A DNA stretch of 64,000 bases from Haemonchus contortus (taxonomy: Eukaryota; Nematoda; Chromadorea; Rhabditida; Trichostrongylidae): NCBI GenBank assembly GCA_000469685.2, contig LS997566.1, positions 10,109,492 to 10,173,491 on the forward strand, written 5' to 3'. The translations under genes were made by a program, and so were the position numbers. The first letter of the stretch is position 1. Each line of letters starts with the position of its first letter. Shown piece after piece: positions 12,992 through 25,334 of the stretch. Below the pieces are notes generated by a model. It made no database searches. It was given only the letters and a program-made list of their open reading frames with translations, and had not been told where the DNA came from.

Positions 12992-15457
12992 TTAACGTCT
13001 CCAGCATAGCCAGTAGTTTGACACTGTCCTGAAGTCATATACTAGGAAGCAGATCAGCGCGATGCACACAATCCTTATCACAACTTCTTCAATAGTCCCC
13101 AACGAATTTTGCGGAGCAGCATAATAACGATCTTTTCTGTAGCGATCCATTCTGGACATACGATCGACGTACGATAACACAAAGACCTGGAAACTCTCTT
13201 CGCTTTTTGAGTACAACCTGTGCAGAAAAAATCGTGGACGTAAAACACGTACCTGTGATGCACTCCTATTACCTAATAACGCAATAATATCCTCTTCCTC
13301 ATAAACATCTAGACCGCTAGAAGATAATGTAACCTGAACGACATCAGCGCTTCTTTCCAGAATCCAACGAGGAATACATAGAAAAACGAAACCATTTGAA
13401 ATATGCTATCTCTCCTACTATTGTGACTGCTCGACAAAATTTTTCAACCGGCTTTGTTCAAAAGGACTCACGTCATATACTTTTGCCATGATTTTCGACG
13501 ACTCAGACATTGATGACTTCAAGTTACCCGAATTAACCAGATGTTCGAGCTCTCTATAGATTTCTCTGATTATAAAATTCGTGGTCCTGAAAAAAAGAAA
13601 ATAAATTAGGCATTGAAAAATATACCCTCAACAGCGGTGAGCATTAACAGTTAACAGTACCTAGGTAGGCCTTGGTTCTACAATGTCTACATAGAAATTG
13701 TCAACTGCGAATGCTTACTTATCAATTCCGCTTCATACTGATGAAATGCCCTTCTAAAACCATTTTGCTCTACAATGCCTGCAACTGCAACAACATTGCG
13801 ACGCTCTACTACATTCTCGTCCTTTCAACGAAACATCCATGTCTCGTAGTATTTGGATTCAACTATGATTTCGCCTCATCAACGCGCGTCCCACCCGCCA
13901 TGGTTGAAGTCCAGCTCAAGTCCTATGTGTTTGAGCAACTTGGGTCAATTCCCACTTATTCCAACACGACTACTTTCTACTCAAAATTTTCATATTTTCG
14001 TGCTCAATGTCAACACGTTCTCACTCTCACTCACCCTCCACTCGTCTCCCCCTCCTCGCAAGTACAGCTCAATCACTCCTACCGTCTATCATAAGGGTTC
14101 TCATCCTGCCGCCGGTACCATAACCCGATTTGAACGTGTTAGACCCGATTTTCGCTCACGCCCGCCTCCTGTGGGCGGAGTCATACACCTACATACACAT
14201 GCACACGTATATACACACACGTACAAAACAATACACACTTGGCGCATTATATATCGTTGGACTTATACTCCAGAGAATGATCTCACCCTTGACTAGCCAA
14301 AAAGAATAAAACTATGTCAGCGTGTTGTTACAAGCACCAACCTATTAAAGTAGGTCAACCTTCTGAGATCAGTTTTGACCCGATCCTCCATGTACACCTC
14401 ATTGAAAAAATTTTTGGCTTCTCTCCGCAATTTTCGTAAGGCAACTGACACTGCAAAAATCGTTAAGTTCAGATTCGTTGTGACTTGTATTCTACAATAA
14501 TAAGCATTTTTCCCGATTCAAAAATTCGCTCTTTCACTGCTCACGAAAGGCACTACAGCTGAAGATCAATCCAGCAGCAGGGAAGAAGAGCTATCACCTC
14601 TAAGAAAATTACTGGTTACAGTTTGTCGGAACATCAGATTTTTTAAAGGGTATCTAATCTTCTCCCCAAGTATAACGAATCGCCATAAGGGCAAAAAACG
14701 GAAGTTACGTCGCCATATTGCAGGCAAAATCTGTGAGGAAAACGAAGAAATCTCTCACAGAAAACAGTGAAGGAGATAGGGAGAACAGGAAGGATATAAT
14801 GGCGTATAATAAATTTGAGATGACAAACTGAAAATAAAACCGCGGAAGTGAACAATAAAACATTTGTCATAATCTTCACCTCTCCATGAAGCTATTAATA
14901 GGAAATCGGCCTCAAAGGCCATGGAAGGAATTGTACCAAAAGTTTCAAATTTAGCGCCTCTACACTTGAGCGTTCAAACAGCACCGAAAATCCATGTGAC
15001 ATGGGCTCGACAAAATACAACAGGCATTATTGCGCTGCTGGAATAATTTTCGGACACTAGAGCGCTCGTTCGCCTTAGGCTTTCGGAAGTCTGAAGTAAG
15101 CATTTGCAAGTAAGATAGTCATGTGGAAAAGAGACAAAAATATCTCGAACGAAAAACTTCAACACATTTCCCAATTTACTTACAAAACAACAAAAAATAA
15201 AAAGCATAAAGGTCAAATGAGGACCGCAGTCAATTAATCCGAAAAACAAAGTAATAATAAAATTAGAACTCACCTGAGTCAGCATATTTCTTTACAAGTG
15301 CCAATGAACTAGCTTGTGCATCTCTTCTGTAACCAGTAGGGATCTGAGCGAAAGTATTTGGATTTGTTGCAGGAACCTGATGTTGTCTTGTTATCGGTCC
15401 TACTGATGCAGAACCTCCACTGGAAGCCGGCACCGCTCTACTGGAGCCAAGATTCAT
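12992..15457 (-). CDS. unidentified protein with C-terminal hydrophobic segment (partial model)
   Basis: I do not recognise this gene. Likely exons, 5' to 3': 15457-15274 (Ser/Gly/Pro-rich N-terminus starting MNLGSSRAVPASSGG), 14450 to 14360 or 14331 (VALRKLRREAKNFFNEVYM), 13586-13472 (NFIIREIYRELEHLVNSG), about 13335-13253 (LDVYEEEDIIALLG) and 13186-12992 (VFVLSYVDRMSRMDRYRKDR to a stop). Donors GTGAGT and GTACGT and TTTTCAG-type acceptors support most joints. The joint between 13472 and 13335 does not keep frame, so a small exon is missing or a boundary is wrong. The last exon carries a hydrophobic run (VIRIVCIALICFLVYDF) about 12 residues before the stop, as in tail-anchored membrane proteins. 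The first exon follows a TTGCAG acceptor by 10 nt, so the start could be trans-spliced or internal. It lies about 390 bp downstream of FIGL-1 on the same strand, so co-transcription is possible. Confidence 0.45.
14160..14235. repeat. CA/TA-rich low-complexity tract
   Basis: An imperfect run of ACACAT, ACACAC and TATACAC units lies in an intron or flank of the minus-strand gene. No other signal is seen in it. Confidence 0.5.
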
Positions 15458-15846
15458 GTACAGGAGCCTGCAATTAAGGTCAAGAAAATGTATTACTCAA
15501 TTGAAAAGCAAGGTAGTTACGTATTCAATGTCAGTACAATTTATAGTTCATATGCAAGTGGCTGATATACCTTTCATTAACACTACTTCACATGCAAATT
15601 CAGAATCACAAGAACAATCAGTATGTACAGAAAGAAACCAGTACATGAAGGGCAGGAAATCTTGTCAAAAGTTCAACAAAGTACGAGATCCGGAAGAGGA
15701 AAATAAGTGAAACAGACCATCCAAGAATTGACAAAACATGCATGTTTGATGGGATTATTAGAGGGAAGAGGATACCAGGAAAATGCACTTAGATTCACAT
15801 CACACGATAGTTACTTGCCACGTCTACTACCACCACCACCACAGTA

Positions 15847-18800
15847 TCAGACAAGGCAACCAAATTTGCTGTCCCAAAGCTTGTAAGCAGTTAAATCCTC
15901 ACTCATAACAGTGGGACGAACAACTTCTGCAGCACTGATGAAATCGGTTACTGAGATAGGCCGTATCTAAACGATACACAATCAGATTTTCGCAGCTGCA
16001 GATTCGATCAAAACCCTATGGTCCGTTTGAAAGGAATAGCTTGAAAATGTAACTTTGCTCAAGCAAAAATAACCTCATCTGCGCCTATCGTCTCGATATC
16101 CATGGAAGAGCAATTATCCACATCTCGAATTGGGCCCATGGCGGCTTCGGCACACAATTGCCTCACATCAGCACCCGAATAACCTACAAAAGAGTAAATC
16201 TATAGAATTGAAATCATCAGAAGCGATCACAGAGAACCTACCTTCTGTCAATTCCGCTATCCGATTATAGTCTTTCTCCTCGAGTGAATGTTTCATATCA
16301 GTAAGTAAATTTTTGACAATAGTCAGTCTTGCCTCAGCTTCCGGCAAAGCGATGTAAAGACGCTTGACAAAACGCCGCCGAGCAGCTTCATCAAGCTCCT
16401 GTGGGCTGCAAAATATTACGATGCAAATGCTACCATAGAGCAAACACATTTAATCAAAAGGACATGTTTTAGGGAGAAAAGGCTTCTGAGATGACCAATT
16501 ATGATCTTATTTACTAGCTTGTTGAGCTAGAAATCACCCTCGAGCCCTCAATGATTCAGAGTTTACTGACAAAATGAGTTTTTACCGATTTGTTGCTGCA
16601 AGGACCAACAATCGTTCGTCTGAGTTCGTTGCGACACCATCCAGTTGTACCAGAAATTCCGTCTTGATACGACGAGATGACTCATGCTCTGTATCCGAAC
16701 GAGAAGAAAGAAGCGAGTCAACCTGAAAACTTCTTTCAAAACTTTTGCGCAAAATTATGATTTTCGCAGGAGTTCTCACTAAAAAGCGTTATAATATTCG
16801 TGAATGCCGATTTGAAAAAAAAACTAATTAAGAGAAAGTACATGCTCACCTCATCGATAAAAATAACACTCGGAAGCTTCAATCTGGCCACAGAAAACAG
16901 GGCGCGCACCAGTTTCTCGCCTTCTCCTACCCACTTCGACGTCAACGAACTTGCAGATATGTTGAAGAAGGTTGCTTTACACTGCGAGGCTACACACCTA
17001 CCTAGAATCAATTAGTCTCCCAATGAGAGAGGCACACAGGATGTCCAACTTGATGCTCACCTATCATAGTCTTCCCGGTACCAGGAGGACCAAACAATAA
17101 AACTCCCTTGGGAGGAGCTCGTATCCCTTTGAACATATCCCTAGAAAAATGTTCAGTTGTGGGGTTTCCAATAAAAATGAATAAAATTTCTAAACAGCAG
17201 CGATAACATAAAATATTACGGTCTTTTAAAAGGCAGAACTACAATTTCTCGCAGTGCTTTTTTCGCTCCTTCCAGACCAGCCACATCAGACCATCCCGTT
17301 TCATGTGTGACGGACATGATCTACAAATGATGCCAAAAATGTGATTCAATGTATAATATCAGACAACTTGTGAAAATGCGCCTTTTAGGAACATAATCTT
17401 TGGGCTGACAAACAATTCCTATGACGATACTTATTGTATTCACTTTCACTATTCAGTTCACTACTTATTGTATTCATTTATCCCATTGGAAGATCATTGC
17501 GCTTCCTTCGAGCTAATTCAGATCGAATAATTTAAGCTCAAATTATTAGCTAGCCTCTGCATTCAACACTACTAAAATTGTCCCATAAACTGCTTCTCCA
17601 AATGTCAAGGTCGTTTTCTTTACCCGTTGCAAGAGGTCTAACGCCCAATGATAAAATCAGCTTTATGGCATAAACTAATGGTTTTTACTAATATTTTGTT
17701 AACTTTCCCCAATACCTCATTAATATTGCTTCAACACTCGATAGTAACAAAAACAAACCGGTACTCACCTCTGACTCAATAAGGGAAATTATATGTTCGT
17801 CGAAATGCTTAAGAGTTGGTTCTGCTCGAAGTCCAGATGCAGCTAAAACAAAACCACCATGGCAGGAGACTGCTGTGAAAGAATAAAATAAAGGGAACTT
17901 TTATGAGCGCACCTCCGCTTCCACCATTTACATCCATCATTTCTAAAGCTTTCTTGACCATAGGCGGGGGATTGAAAGCAGGGGTAATCCGCCTGAAATG
18001 TATTTGAACAGAATAAATGATACATTTGGAAAAATATCAAAGTATATCAGAAGCAGGATATCAGAGAAACTCCAACAAAATAGGTGACGTAGGAAATATT
18101 CGAAAAAATATCATAAAGACTGCTAGACTTTTCACAATAAGCCTACTTGAAAGAGTTTTCCGTACCAATAAGGGCAGAACGAAAAGACAGGAAATGTCGG
18201 GAAAAGTAAAACATTGCACAGAGAAAAAAAAACTCACTTATTGCCAAGATATCGTTTCGAAACTTCTCCACCTTCCGACGTTGTTGGTGCAACATGATCG
18301 TGACTACCCTTGTCCTTAACATCGATATATTTTCCAACTAGACTATCAGATCACTCTTTAATGACAATTCTATAAATATCTATTACATCTATCAAAGTCG
18401 TGTATATAGATACATCTAAATGTATAAATTAACAAACATATACATACGTAAATAAAATAGAGTACCTAAGTCAAATTAACTTACATTCGAATTCTCTTCT
18501 TCGGTGACAACCTGCTTCATCTCCTTAACAATCTCGCCGCCAGAAGCCATTTTGAAATCTGCCAGTGATGAAAGTTTTTCCCAGCTAAAAATGTACGGTT
18601 AATAGTAGATTGGCTAAAATAATCAGAAAAGTGACAAATAGACCTCTTCGGCTTCTTTGTCTTTCCTCCGTTAACCAGCTGCATGCCTTTACATGAAGTC
18701 GATGCAATCGCATCATGTAACTCTTTGTCATCGTCTCTCTTCCTATCCTGAAAGAAATGGTTCAATGCTGCTTGATGACCAGTAATGAAAGTTATGATCT

Positions 18801-19815
18801 GTCACAAATTCAGATGATTGGAAGGTTTTGGGCGTGGGATAAAAGATACGTTCGAATTTAATCAGTGAACAACCTCGAGACTCCTATTAAAGCAATCGCT
18901 TCTATGCTTTGAAAGACAGTAATGATAGGTAGCCATTACTTGTGGTAGTCACACCAAGGGTCAAACTTCGACCAACAAGCAATCAGCCGCTGTCATCATT
19001 ATCTTAGAGTAGCCACTGAAAAAGGTAAAGAATCATAAGGTCATATGGGTGGCCTGACTATGACCGATTCTAGAGCTACGTGGGTTTGGTGGATAACGCG
19101 AAGAATAGGTATTTCCCACTCTAGGAAGACAACAAGGAAGAACTGCCAAGCTATAAAAGTAAAAGCTGTAGTTAGCCGATATACAGAGAAGAGCGAAACA
19201 TAGCGTGCTGAGCGCGCTAACTCCTAGGCACGGCCTTCGATTCTGTCATATATCAATCGATGCCGTCGCCATTCGCCTATCGCTTTTGGTTCTGCGCGGA
19301 CTATGAATGCGGCCAATGGCAAGGCGAACTCTCAGATTGAGCAGGTAATGGTAGGCAAGAAAGGAAAAGGAACAAAAGAAACTCACTGAATCGACAATAG
19401 ACACAATGACTTCTCGAACTCTCCGAAGCTTTGGATCATTGCTGAAATCGAACGCCATGCCTTTACTTGCACTTAACGACCCCGAGGTCACGGTCAGCGA
19501 TGAAGTTTGACTTAACGGTGGTAACTTCCGCACGTTTTCACTCCGACTGCTCTAAAAGCAATGCAAAAAATCGTCTGGCATTTTGAAGAAAAATGTGGAG
19601 CATACGGCACTCACCGCTTCAATCGGTGATCCCGCTTTAAAGCTTTCACCACCAAAACCGTAAGACGATAAAGTACTCTCTCCCTTTTCCAAGCGCCTTC
19701 TAGAATTCTTGTGTTTTCCTATGAAGTATGGACTACTCGCTGCTACAGCGAATCTAGCAGGAGGGTAAACTGCATCCGATCTGCCTTTTCTCTCTGGTCT
19801 TAACGGAGGAACCAT
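15847..19815 (-). CDS. figl-1: fidgetin-like protein 1, AAA ATPase
   Basis: AAA ATPase of the meiotic subgroup (fidgetin/katanin/spastin/VPS4). FIGNL1 proteins act in homologous recombination and, in worms, in germline mitosis. Fourteen phase-consistent exons: 19815-19615, 19551-19387, 18747-18644, 18584-18485, 18314-18238, 17992-17913, 17842-17769, 17320-17220, 17140-17061, 17001-16850, 16722-16586, 16405-16242, 16183-16074, 15966-15847; about 554 aa. The N-terminal third is low-complexity. The AAA core starts at [15 protein letters not shown]. It contains Walker A GPPGTGKT, Walker B VIFIDE-VDSLL (split by an intron), sensor LAATNRPQELDEA and arginine fingers RRRF. The C-terminus [17 protein letters not shown] matches the fidgetin-like ending. 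ATG 19815 lies 6 nt after a GTTTAG acceptor, suggesting spliced-leader addition. Worm FIGL-1 is about 590 aa, so a short upstream exon could be missing. All catalytic motifs are intact. Confidence 0.93.
19298..19314 (+). repeat. solo copy of a hairpin-element terminus
   Basis: GGACTATGAATGCGGCC differs at two positions from the right arm end of the hairpin at 47347-47437. Its last 14 bases closely resemble the right arm end of the 25138-25181 hairpin. No opposite arm is visible nearby, so I read it as a remnant. Confidence 0.4.
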
Positions 19816-20464
19816 CAAACCCTAAACTTCAACGGTTGATCGTAATGTATTTATGAAAACCCAGTAAAAAACAAAACAGTAAGTCATGTTAACGTATGAG
19901 ACATTGCAAATCGAAAAACAAATTCTAAGAGGCCATTTCGAAGATTCGTTTCGATAGGAAGCAGGAATTATATTGCAACGGAAGCGGAAATCTAGTGGAC
20001 TAACTTGGTTCTCTTGCAATAACCCAACTACGCATCTAAGTCAAACGAGTGGTCGAATGCAGTACAACCAAGTGGGTACCCGCCCAAGCACCCTTGCCCA
20101 AGGTACCCTTTGTCGAGAATCAGGTAGGGGTGAAAATGTAGTTGGGGGAAGGGGTGCATTGTTCTAGCACTCTGGTATAACACGATTTAACATGGTGTTA
20201 CGTGTTACACGCGTTATACCGGGAACAGGCAATCTTTTGACTAAACCTTATAGGAGGAGCTCGGCGTGGCCGAATTTTCAACTTCTCCCACGACCCAATC
20301 ATCTCACCCTTCCCAACGATCCTACCTCCTCAGGGCTTACGGGTTACATTACCCCGTCTAAAACCGCATAAAAGAAATTTAAATGGCAGTCTTAGCGTGA
20401 GGACATTAAGGTAGCAAAATAATTTGAACTTATTGTTATACTAACACCATTATGTTCTTACCTT

Positions 20465-20481
20465 CCCCCCCCCCCCCCCCC
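20465..20481. repeat. poly-C homopolymer run (17 C)
   Basis: Seventeen consecutive C residues follow CCTT. The run is prone to length variation and sequencing error. Confidence 0.9.
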
Positions 20482-21210
20482 TCACACTACATTTCACTCG
20501 GATGGGGTTATGCCGGAAGGAGAAGGTAAAGAGAAAACACATTCTTTAAAAAAATTCCCTATTCACTGCACTGTAATTTTCTGCAAGGTCACTGTAAGAA
20601 GAGTTTCGGGGCTAAATTTAGTTCCCAATTGTATCGCGTAAACCATGCTCGACATCAGTTCCAGATGCTTCAATATCTCTTTTTTTGATTTGAACGGCAG
20701 ATTAAACCTATGGGGTTCCATTCTTTTGACTGAAGCGTTCGTCAGAAATGCGATACCCGTTGGAGCGAGGAACAGGCCTATCCGGTATAGTTACAGTTTT
20801 TCCAATCAAACCGCTGCTACAAAAGCTTATTATTAGCGAGTGTTCCCGACTACCATTTGAATTAAACATTAAGTTCAGGAAATTTGATAACCTTTTTTTT
20901 TTTCAAATGAAGGTTCGAAATGCCAGCTATCAGAAAATGGAAAAAGAAAAAGATCCAACTTCAAAATTTTCGTTGCCAGACGTAAATTACAGTAAAGATA
21001 CTAAGCTACTGGGCTTCATAGTCATTGACTTGTGCTATCAACAGTATGATTCAAGCATAACCCTTAATAACTAGAGATTTTGCTGAATATAAAATTGCAA
21101 AATGAAGAACTGATTTCAAACGAGCCTCTACAGTGTTCAAATGCAGAAAAGGCAGCCGCTTACAGACAACACCACCAACTTGACGGTACTCTACACGGGG
21201 GACGGAGGAA

Positions 21211-21432
21211 TATTCGCCCAATTCTGTATTTTGGAGACGCGGCGGAATTCGTGGTGATTCAAACAACTCTGGTGCTTATATTGGGGCACAAATTTGAATT
21301 AGGGTAGATAAGTAGCATCAGCTGACCTTGAGTATCCAATCTACCCAAAACCTGTGCCCCAATGATAGGGTCCGGAGTTGTTTAAATAATCACGAAATTC
21401 GCCCCGTCCATCCACAATTGGGCGAAGAATCA
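21211..21432. repeat. imperfect foldback (inverted) repeat
   Basis: The left arm (about 21211-21308) and right arm (about 21338-21432) are diverged reverse complements. They share TTCGCCCAATT, AAACAACTC, ATTGGGGCACA and GGGTAGAT blocks in the same order. The loop is about 29 bp. The same block order reappears at about 33551-33664, so this is one member of a dispersed family folded on itself. Confidence 0.7.
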
Positions 21433-22499
21433 TCCGATCTTAGTTTTGTGCACAAAATAGTCGTCTCACCCACCCTGTGTGCTCTTCCTCTCTGAGGGTT
21501 CAGGTAAAAGCTATATTCCTTGGCCAAGGACCGTCTCTAAGCATAAGTAAATCGGCTAGCCCTCCTCTGCGCCCAAGCGCTCAGTGTTGGAGAAGAGCAA
21601 GTTTCATTCTCCCGACATTTTTACCACCATCTTGTGCTATGTAAAAAGGTGCGGACTGGAAGCTGAAACCCTGACCAGTACAACTTAAATTTCATGATGG
21701 CTAATGAGCCATGATGAGCTCTTAACCTCTGATAATGTTGTGTTGCCTCCACAAAAAGCCGATGACAGCATCTCCATCATCATTTGAGCATTTCAGACTG
21801 TACAATCAAGCATAATCCATGATAGCATAATCAATGTCATGGCTCACACCATGGGAATTCATGGAGCCGTTAACAAACGACTAGGTACGGGTTGAATGTG
21901 TAAAGCAATGTTGCAAAACTAACTACTGAATAAACCCATGCCGAGAGGATTCGACTAGCCATTTCGCTGCGGAATCAGGAGCCATCCCTTTTGAGATCAG
22001 GCGAGGGTAGTGTCTCACCAGGAGTCAAAATATAGATAAATGGACACAGATAACATTTCCTGAGTAAACCCAGTGCAGGATCGATGATCACCAACACTTC
22101 AGAATATTACTTCTGCACATATCAAACACTACCTACACACTACCTATGGTATGGTACTGATAACTCTCCTGGCATAAATGAGTCGAAAACGATTTTCATT
22201 TGCAATTCAGCTATTCAATTCTGATCCTGGTGTACATTGAATCGTGTTGGTTGAAGCCCTGCGGGTGTTTTTGTTAAGGATCATTTGGTTTGCAAAATCC
22301 TGTCGGTTATTACTGGTGGCTCTAAGACATTCTAAAAAATCAGGCAACCCCGATTGATCAACTAATACTGGAAAACTCTGACCATTGTTGCTGTTTCTCT
22401 TCCTTACTGCTGCTGATCAACAAATCGTTTTCCACACTTTATGAATCATTCTGAGAATTGTGGAGAAACAACAAAAAAGTAGACATTGGAAAACGAACA

Positions 22500-22505
22500 T
22501 TTATT
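22500..22505 (-). promoter_or_regulatory. polyadenylation signal AATAAA of ATP synthase epsilon gene
   Basis: TTTATT on the plus strand (AATAAA on the minus strand) lies about 56 nt after the TGA of the epsilon gene, a usual nematode spacing. Confidence 0.6.
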
Positions 22506-22560
22506 ACTACAACTTATCGTCTCCTACTGTAAACTGATGAACTAGCAGCATTCCAAGTTT

Positions 22561-23764
22561 TCAGAGCTTCTTGACAGCTTTGCCATTCTCCCAAGCAGAC
22601 ATCTGAAAATACAAACGTGCATAACTGTAGGCTTTATTTTTTATTCAAGCAACCCAAGGGTTAATCTCAAGGAAGCGCTTCAGTCACCACAACAGTAGAT
22701 AGGCTCTCATGCTTGAAAGAGTGCAAACTTTGAGCGATGCAGTGAAAAAATATTGTAGTGATAGGCCAAACGATTCCAAAAAATATAAATTGCACAGTAG
22801 GAATCACCTCCAGACAGTGGACAGGATGAGCATTCAAGCCCGTGATTCCTACTGCATTTTGACTAAAGTCTACACACAGGATAGTTTCAAGCATAGCAAG
22901 CTTTCTAACTATACGCTACGTATCAAGGTGTAATTCAAACAGCGGACTGGGAAAGCTAGAGCAGGTACCACTGCACTAATGGTCAACAAATTGAGTACAA
23001 AAGGATTTTTCTGTTTTGTTCACAAAATATAAAATTCTTCGAGTCACTTAAGATGGCTCACAAGCTTTCTCATGAGCGATATGAGCATTGTGGCACCTGA
23101 TCCTTGCTAGATATTTTCCATCATTTTACATGACAACGTACAGTCATTTGATTTGGGTGATAAAATCACCCAAGAAGACAAATGCTCATGAATTAGGATA
23201 CCTGAAATAGAATCCAGGAAGAAAAATGTCAGGAAATTGATAATTGGGAAAATGCACCAGTGGCTGAGAGTTAAGCTACGATCATGCCCAAGTCAAAAAT
23301 TTAGCGTTCATCGTATGAATTAAGCAATCACGAGAGCTTCTTCATATTCTTCCGAAGTAAAGCTTTTCTCATTGCTGTCATAATTTTCACCCATTTCGCT
23401 TACCACTCTCCATTGTAAGGGTTTCAGTGCAGGCAAATTTTGAAAAGAAAATAAACGATACGAAAAGATCATCAAACAGTAAGGGCTAGTTTTGTTATGA
23501 ATTGGAATTCCTTCAAATGACTTCCACTTAACTGTTCACTGCATCCTGATGCAATTCATTTCCCCTCTTTTAGAAATATTCAAGGAAGCTATGAACATGG
23601 CCAAATATAAAACACAAACACGAAGCAAAATTCACTTTCAAAGAGGCTGTTGCTGCCCTTGGTTCACCACTTTTACCAGTCTGTTTGGTGCACTTCTTTA
23701 TAACTTCCGCTGCAATCTGAGAAAAGCGAACATAGTTAATTCCAGCAGCTCTCCAAGCGACCAT
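22561..23764 (-). CDS. mitochondrial F1Fo-ATP synthase epsilon subunit
   Basis: Smallest subunit of the F1 central stalk (ATP5E/ATP5F1E family), which sits with gamma and delta in the mitochondrial matrix. Two exons, 23764-23636 and 22602-22561, join in phase 0 into a 56-aa protein. That is normal for a family of about 50-60 residues, and too short for a 60-aa ORF filter once split. It starts MVAWRAAGINYVRFSQIAAE, matching the conserved W-R-AG-Y-RYSQI signature, and ends SAWENGKAVKKL. The 1.03-kb intron has GTGAAT and ATTTTCAG ends. Just upstream, TTTTCAG ends two bases before the ATG, a near-textbook spliced-leader acceptor, so the 5' UTR would be almost absent. It lies between figl-1 and NDC1 on the same strand. 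In C. elegans an epsilon homologue also neighbours figl-1 (from memory). Confidence 0.93.
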
Positions 23765-25137
23765 ATCTGAAAACATATTTTAGAGTGTAAGTTAAAGAAA
23801 ATTTCTTCCCCACGTTTGTCTTTCGAATGAAAACGGTGACTATTCATTAATTTTCACTCGAGGGAAAGAGGCCAATGTCCGAAGTGACCGCAAAAGTAAA
23901 GATTAAGCTTAAAAAAGTCTGTCGTTTCAATTGATAATGGTTGAAGGAGCACGAGGAACAGTTATTCTGATGGTTTTGTTTAGCCAGACAACAAAAATAG
24001 AATTCCTATGAATCAGAAGCGGCCCAAATAAAAGAGGGGCCTCGCAGGTTAAGATCGTCCGTCGACGTAACTCGTCCAAACTCCGCACCTCGCTAGCGCT
24101 GCGACGTCGTGGTCCTCAGTGCGGATGTGTTTTCGTCTTACTACATACCTACTTGAAGATTTCTACCTGATCATCTTCTCACCACTCTTTAGTTTGAATA
24201 CTTTTGAATATGATGGTTTTAAGCGAATGTCAACAAAGGACTCAGACAACAGAATAACGATCAGAATAATCATTCTGACAGATCTACTGAAAGGGGAGGC
24301 TTGAGTCCAAGCAGGTATCCTGACTTAAACCCAGAAATAGGGAAGTGCCCGGAGGGGAAGTCCATGGACGATGGTTACGTGACTACTTGAACTTTCTCTA
24401 CGTCTCTGACGGCGAAAAGCTATAGCGCAGAGAAAGGAGGGTACCGATGACTCAGGCGTGCTCATGCCATCACTCCGCTGCGTCTCTAGCCTCCACACCC
24501 GCTATAAGCTAGAACGCAGAGATAGCTGCAATCGCGAAGATGTGCCGTGGCAGCGCTGATTCACGTGAATAGCGCTTGACCAATGGGCACCTACAGTCAT
24601 GAAAAGACACAACAAGGGTTGTGAGAATGCTTGCGGAACTGATATATTGCGATTGGAGATAGGGTTTCTTCTCAAGTAGGCGCAGATGTTGGACTGGACT
24701 GGTGTTGGACTGTGCTCACTATGATGGGCTTCACGTCAAAACGTTTGGAAGAGCGATTTTAAGCGAATTTGCAGTTTGTGATAGGTGACCTGAACCCATG
24801 TCGATCCTTACAGGATCGGGAAAAATAAATTGTGAATGCTGAAACTTTAGGAATGTTAGAAGAAAGAGAAACCAGTGAAACTTATGTCAAAAAAGGAGTG
24901 TAACTCAATCGGTTCCATAACGATCCATAACTAATCGACCTGCTTATCCCGGATCCATTGGATATCGATTTGATACAGCTTAGTGAAGAAATGTGAACGT
25001 AATTCAAAACTTATAAGCCTTTTCATATTTCTTTCACTTGTGTGTATTGCAACACCTTTATTTCTTTTCTCTTTTCTCCTTTCTTTATTTCTGATTCACG
25101 TGAATAGTGCTTGCTGCGCTTGTAAAACTATCAGACA

Positions 25138-25181
25138 CGCATTCATACTAGGTGCAGTACACTGCACCTAGTATGAATGCG
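25138..25181. repeat. perfect 21-bp-arm hairpin
   Basis: CGCATTCATACTAGGTGCAG(T) and its exact reverse complement are separated by only two bases. Weaker pairing extends outward: CTGCGCTTGT on the left against ACAAGCGCAG on the right, ending near 25200. It is MITE-like, but no target duplication was identified. Confidence 0.8.
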
Positions 25182-25182
25182 G

Positions 25183-25334
25183 CCAGTCTGACAAGCGCAG
25201 CAGCTAGAGACTCAATATGGCAGGAGTGCGCCAGACGAAGACAGTCGAACCGTTGAGTCAGCACTGGTCTCGCCAGTCAGACAAGCACAGCAGCTAGAGA
25301 CTCGATTTGGCTAGAGTGCGCCAGACGAGGGCAG
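25183..25334 (+). repeat. 90-bp period direct repeat (two copies)
   Basis: CCAGTCTGACAAGCGCAGCA at 25183 recurs as CCAGTCAGACAAGCACAGCA at 25273. Similarity runs through GCTAGAGACTC and GAGTGCGCCAGACGA to about 25244 and 25334. The second copy abuts the coding-free tract before 25600. Confidence 0.8.

Larger units (their letters stand above)
19822..22499. other. intergenic; repeats only
   Basis: No gene recognised. It holds a loose inverted repeat at 20173-20220 (GGTATAACACG against CGTGTTACACGCGTTATACC), a 17-base poly-C run at 20465-20481 and the foldback at 21211-21432. The rest is ordinary AT-rich sequence between FIGL-1 and the ATP synthase epsilon gene. Confidence 0.5.
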
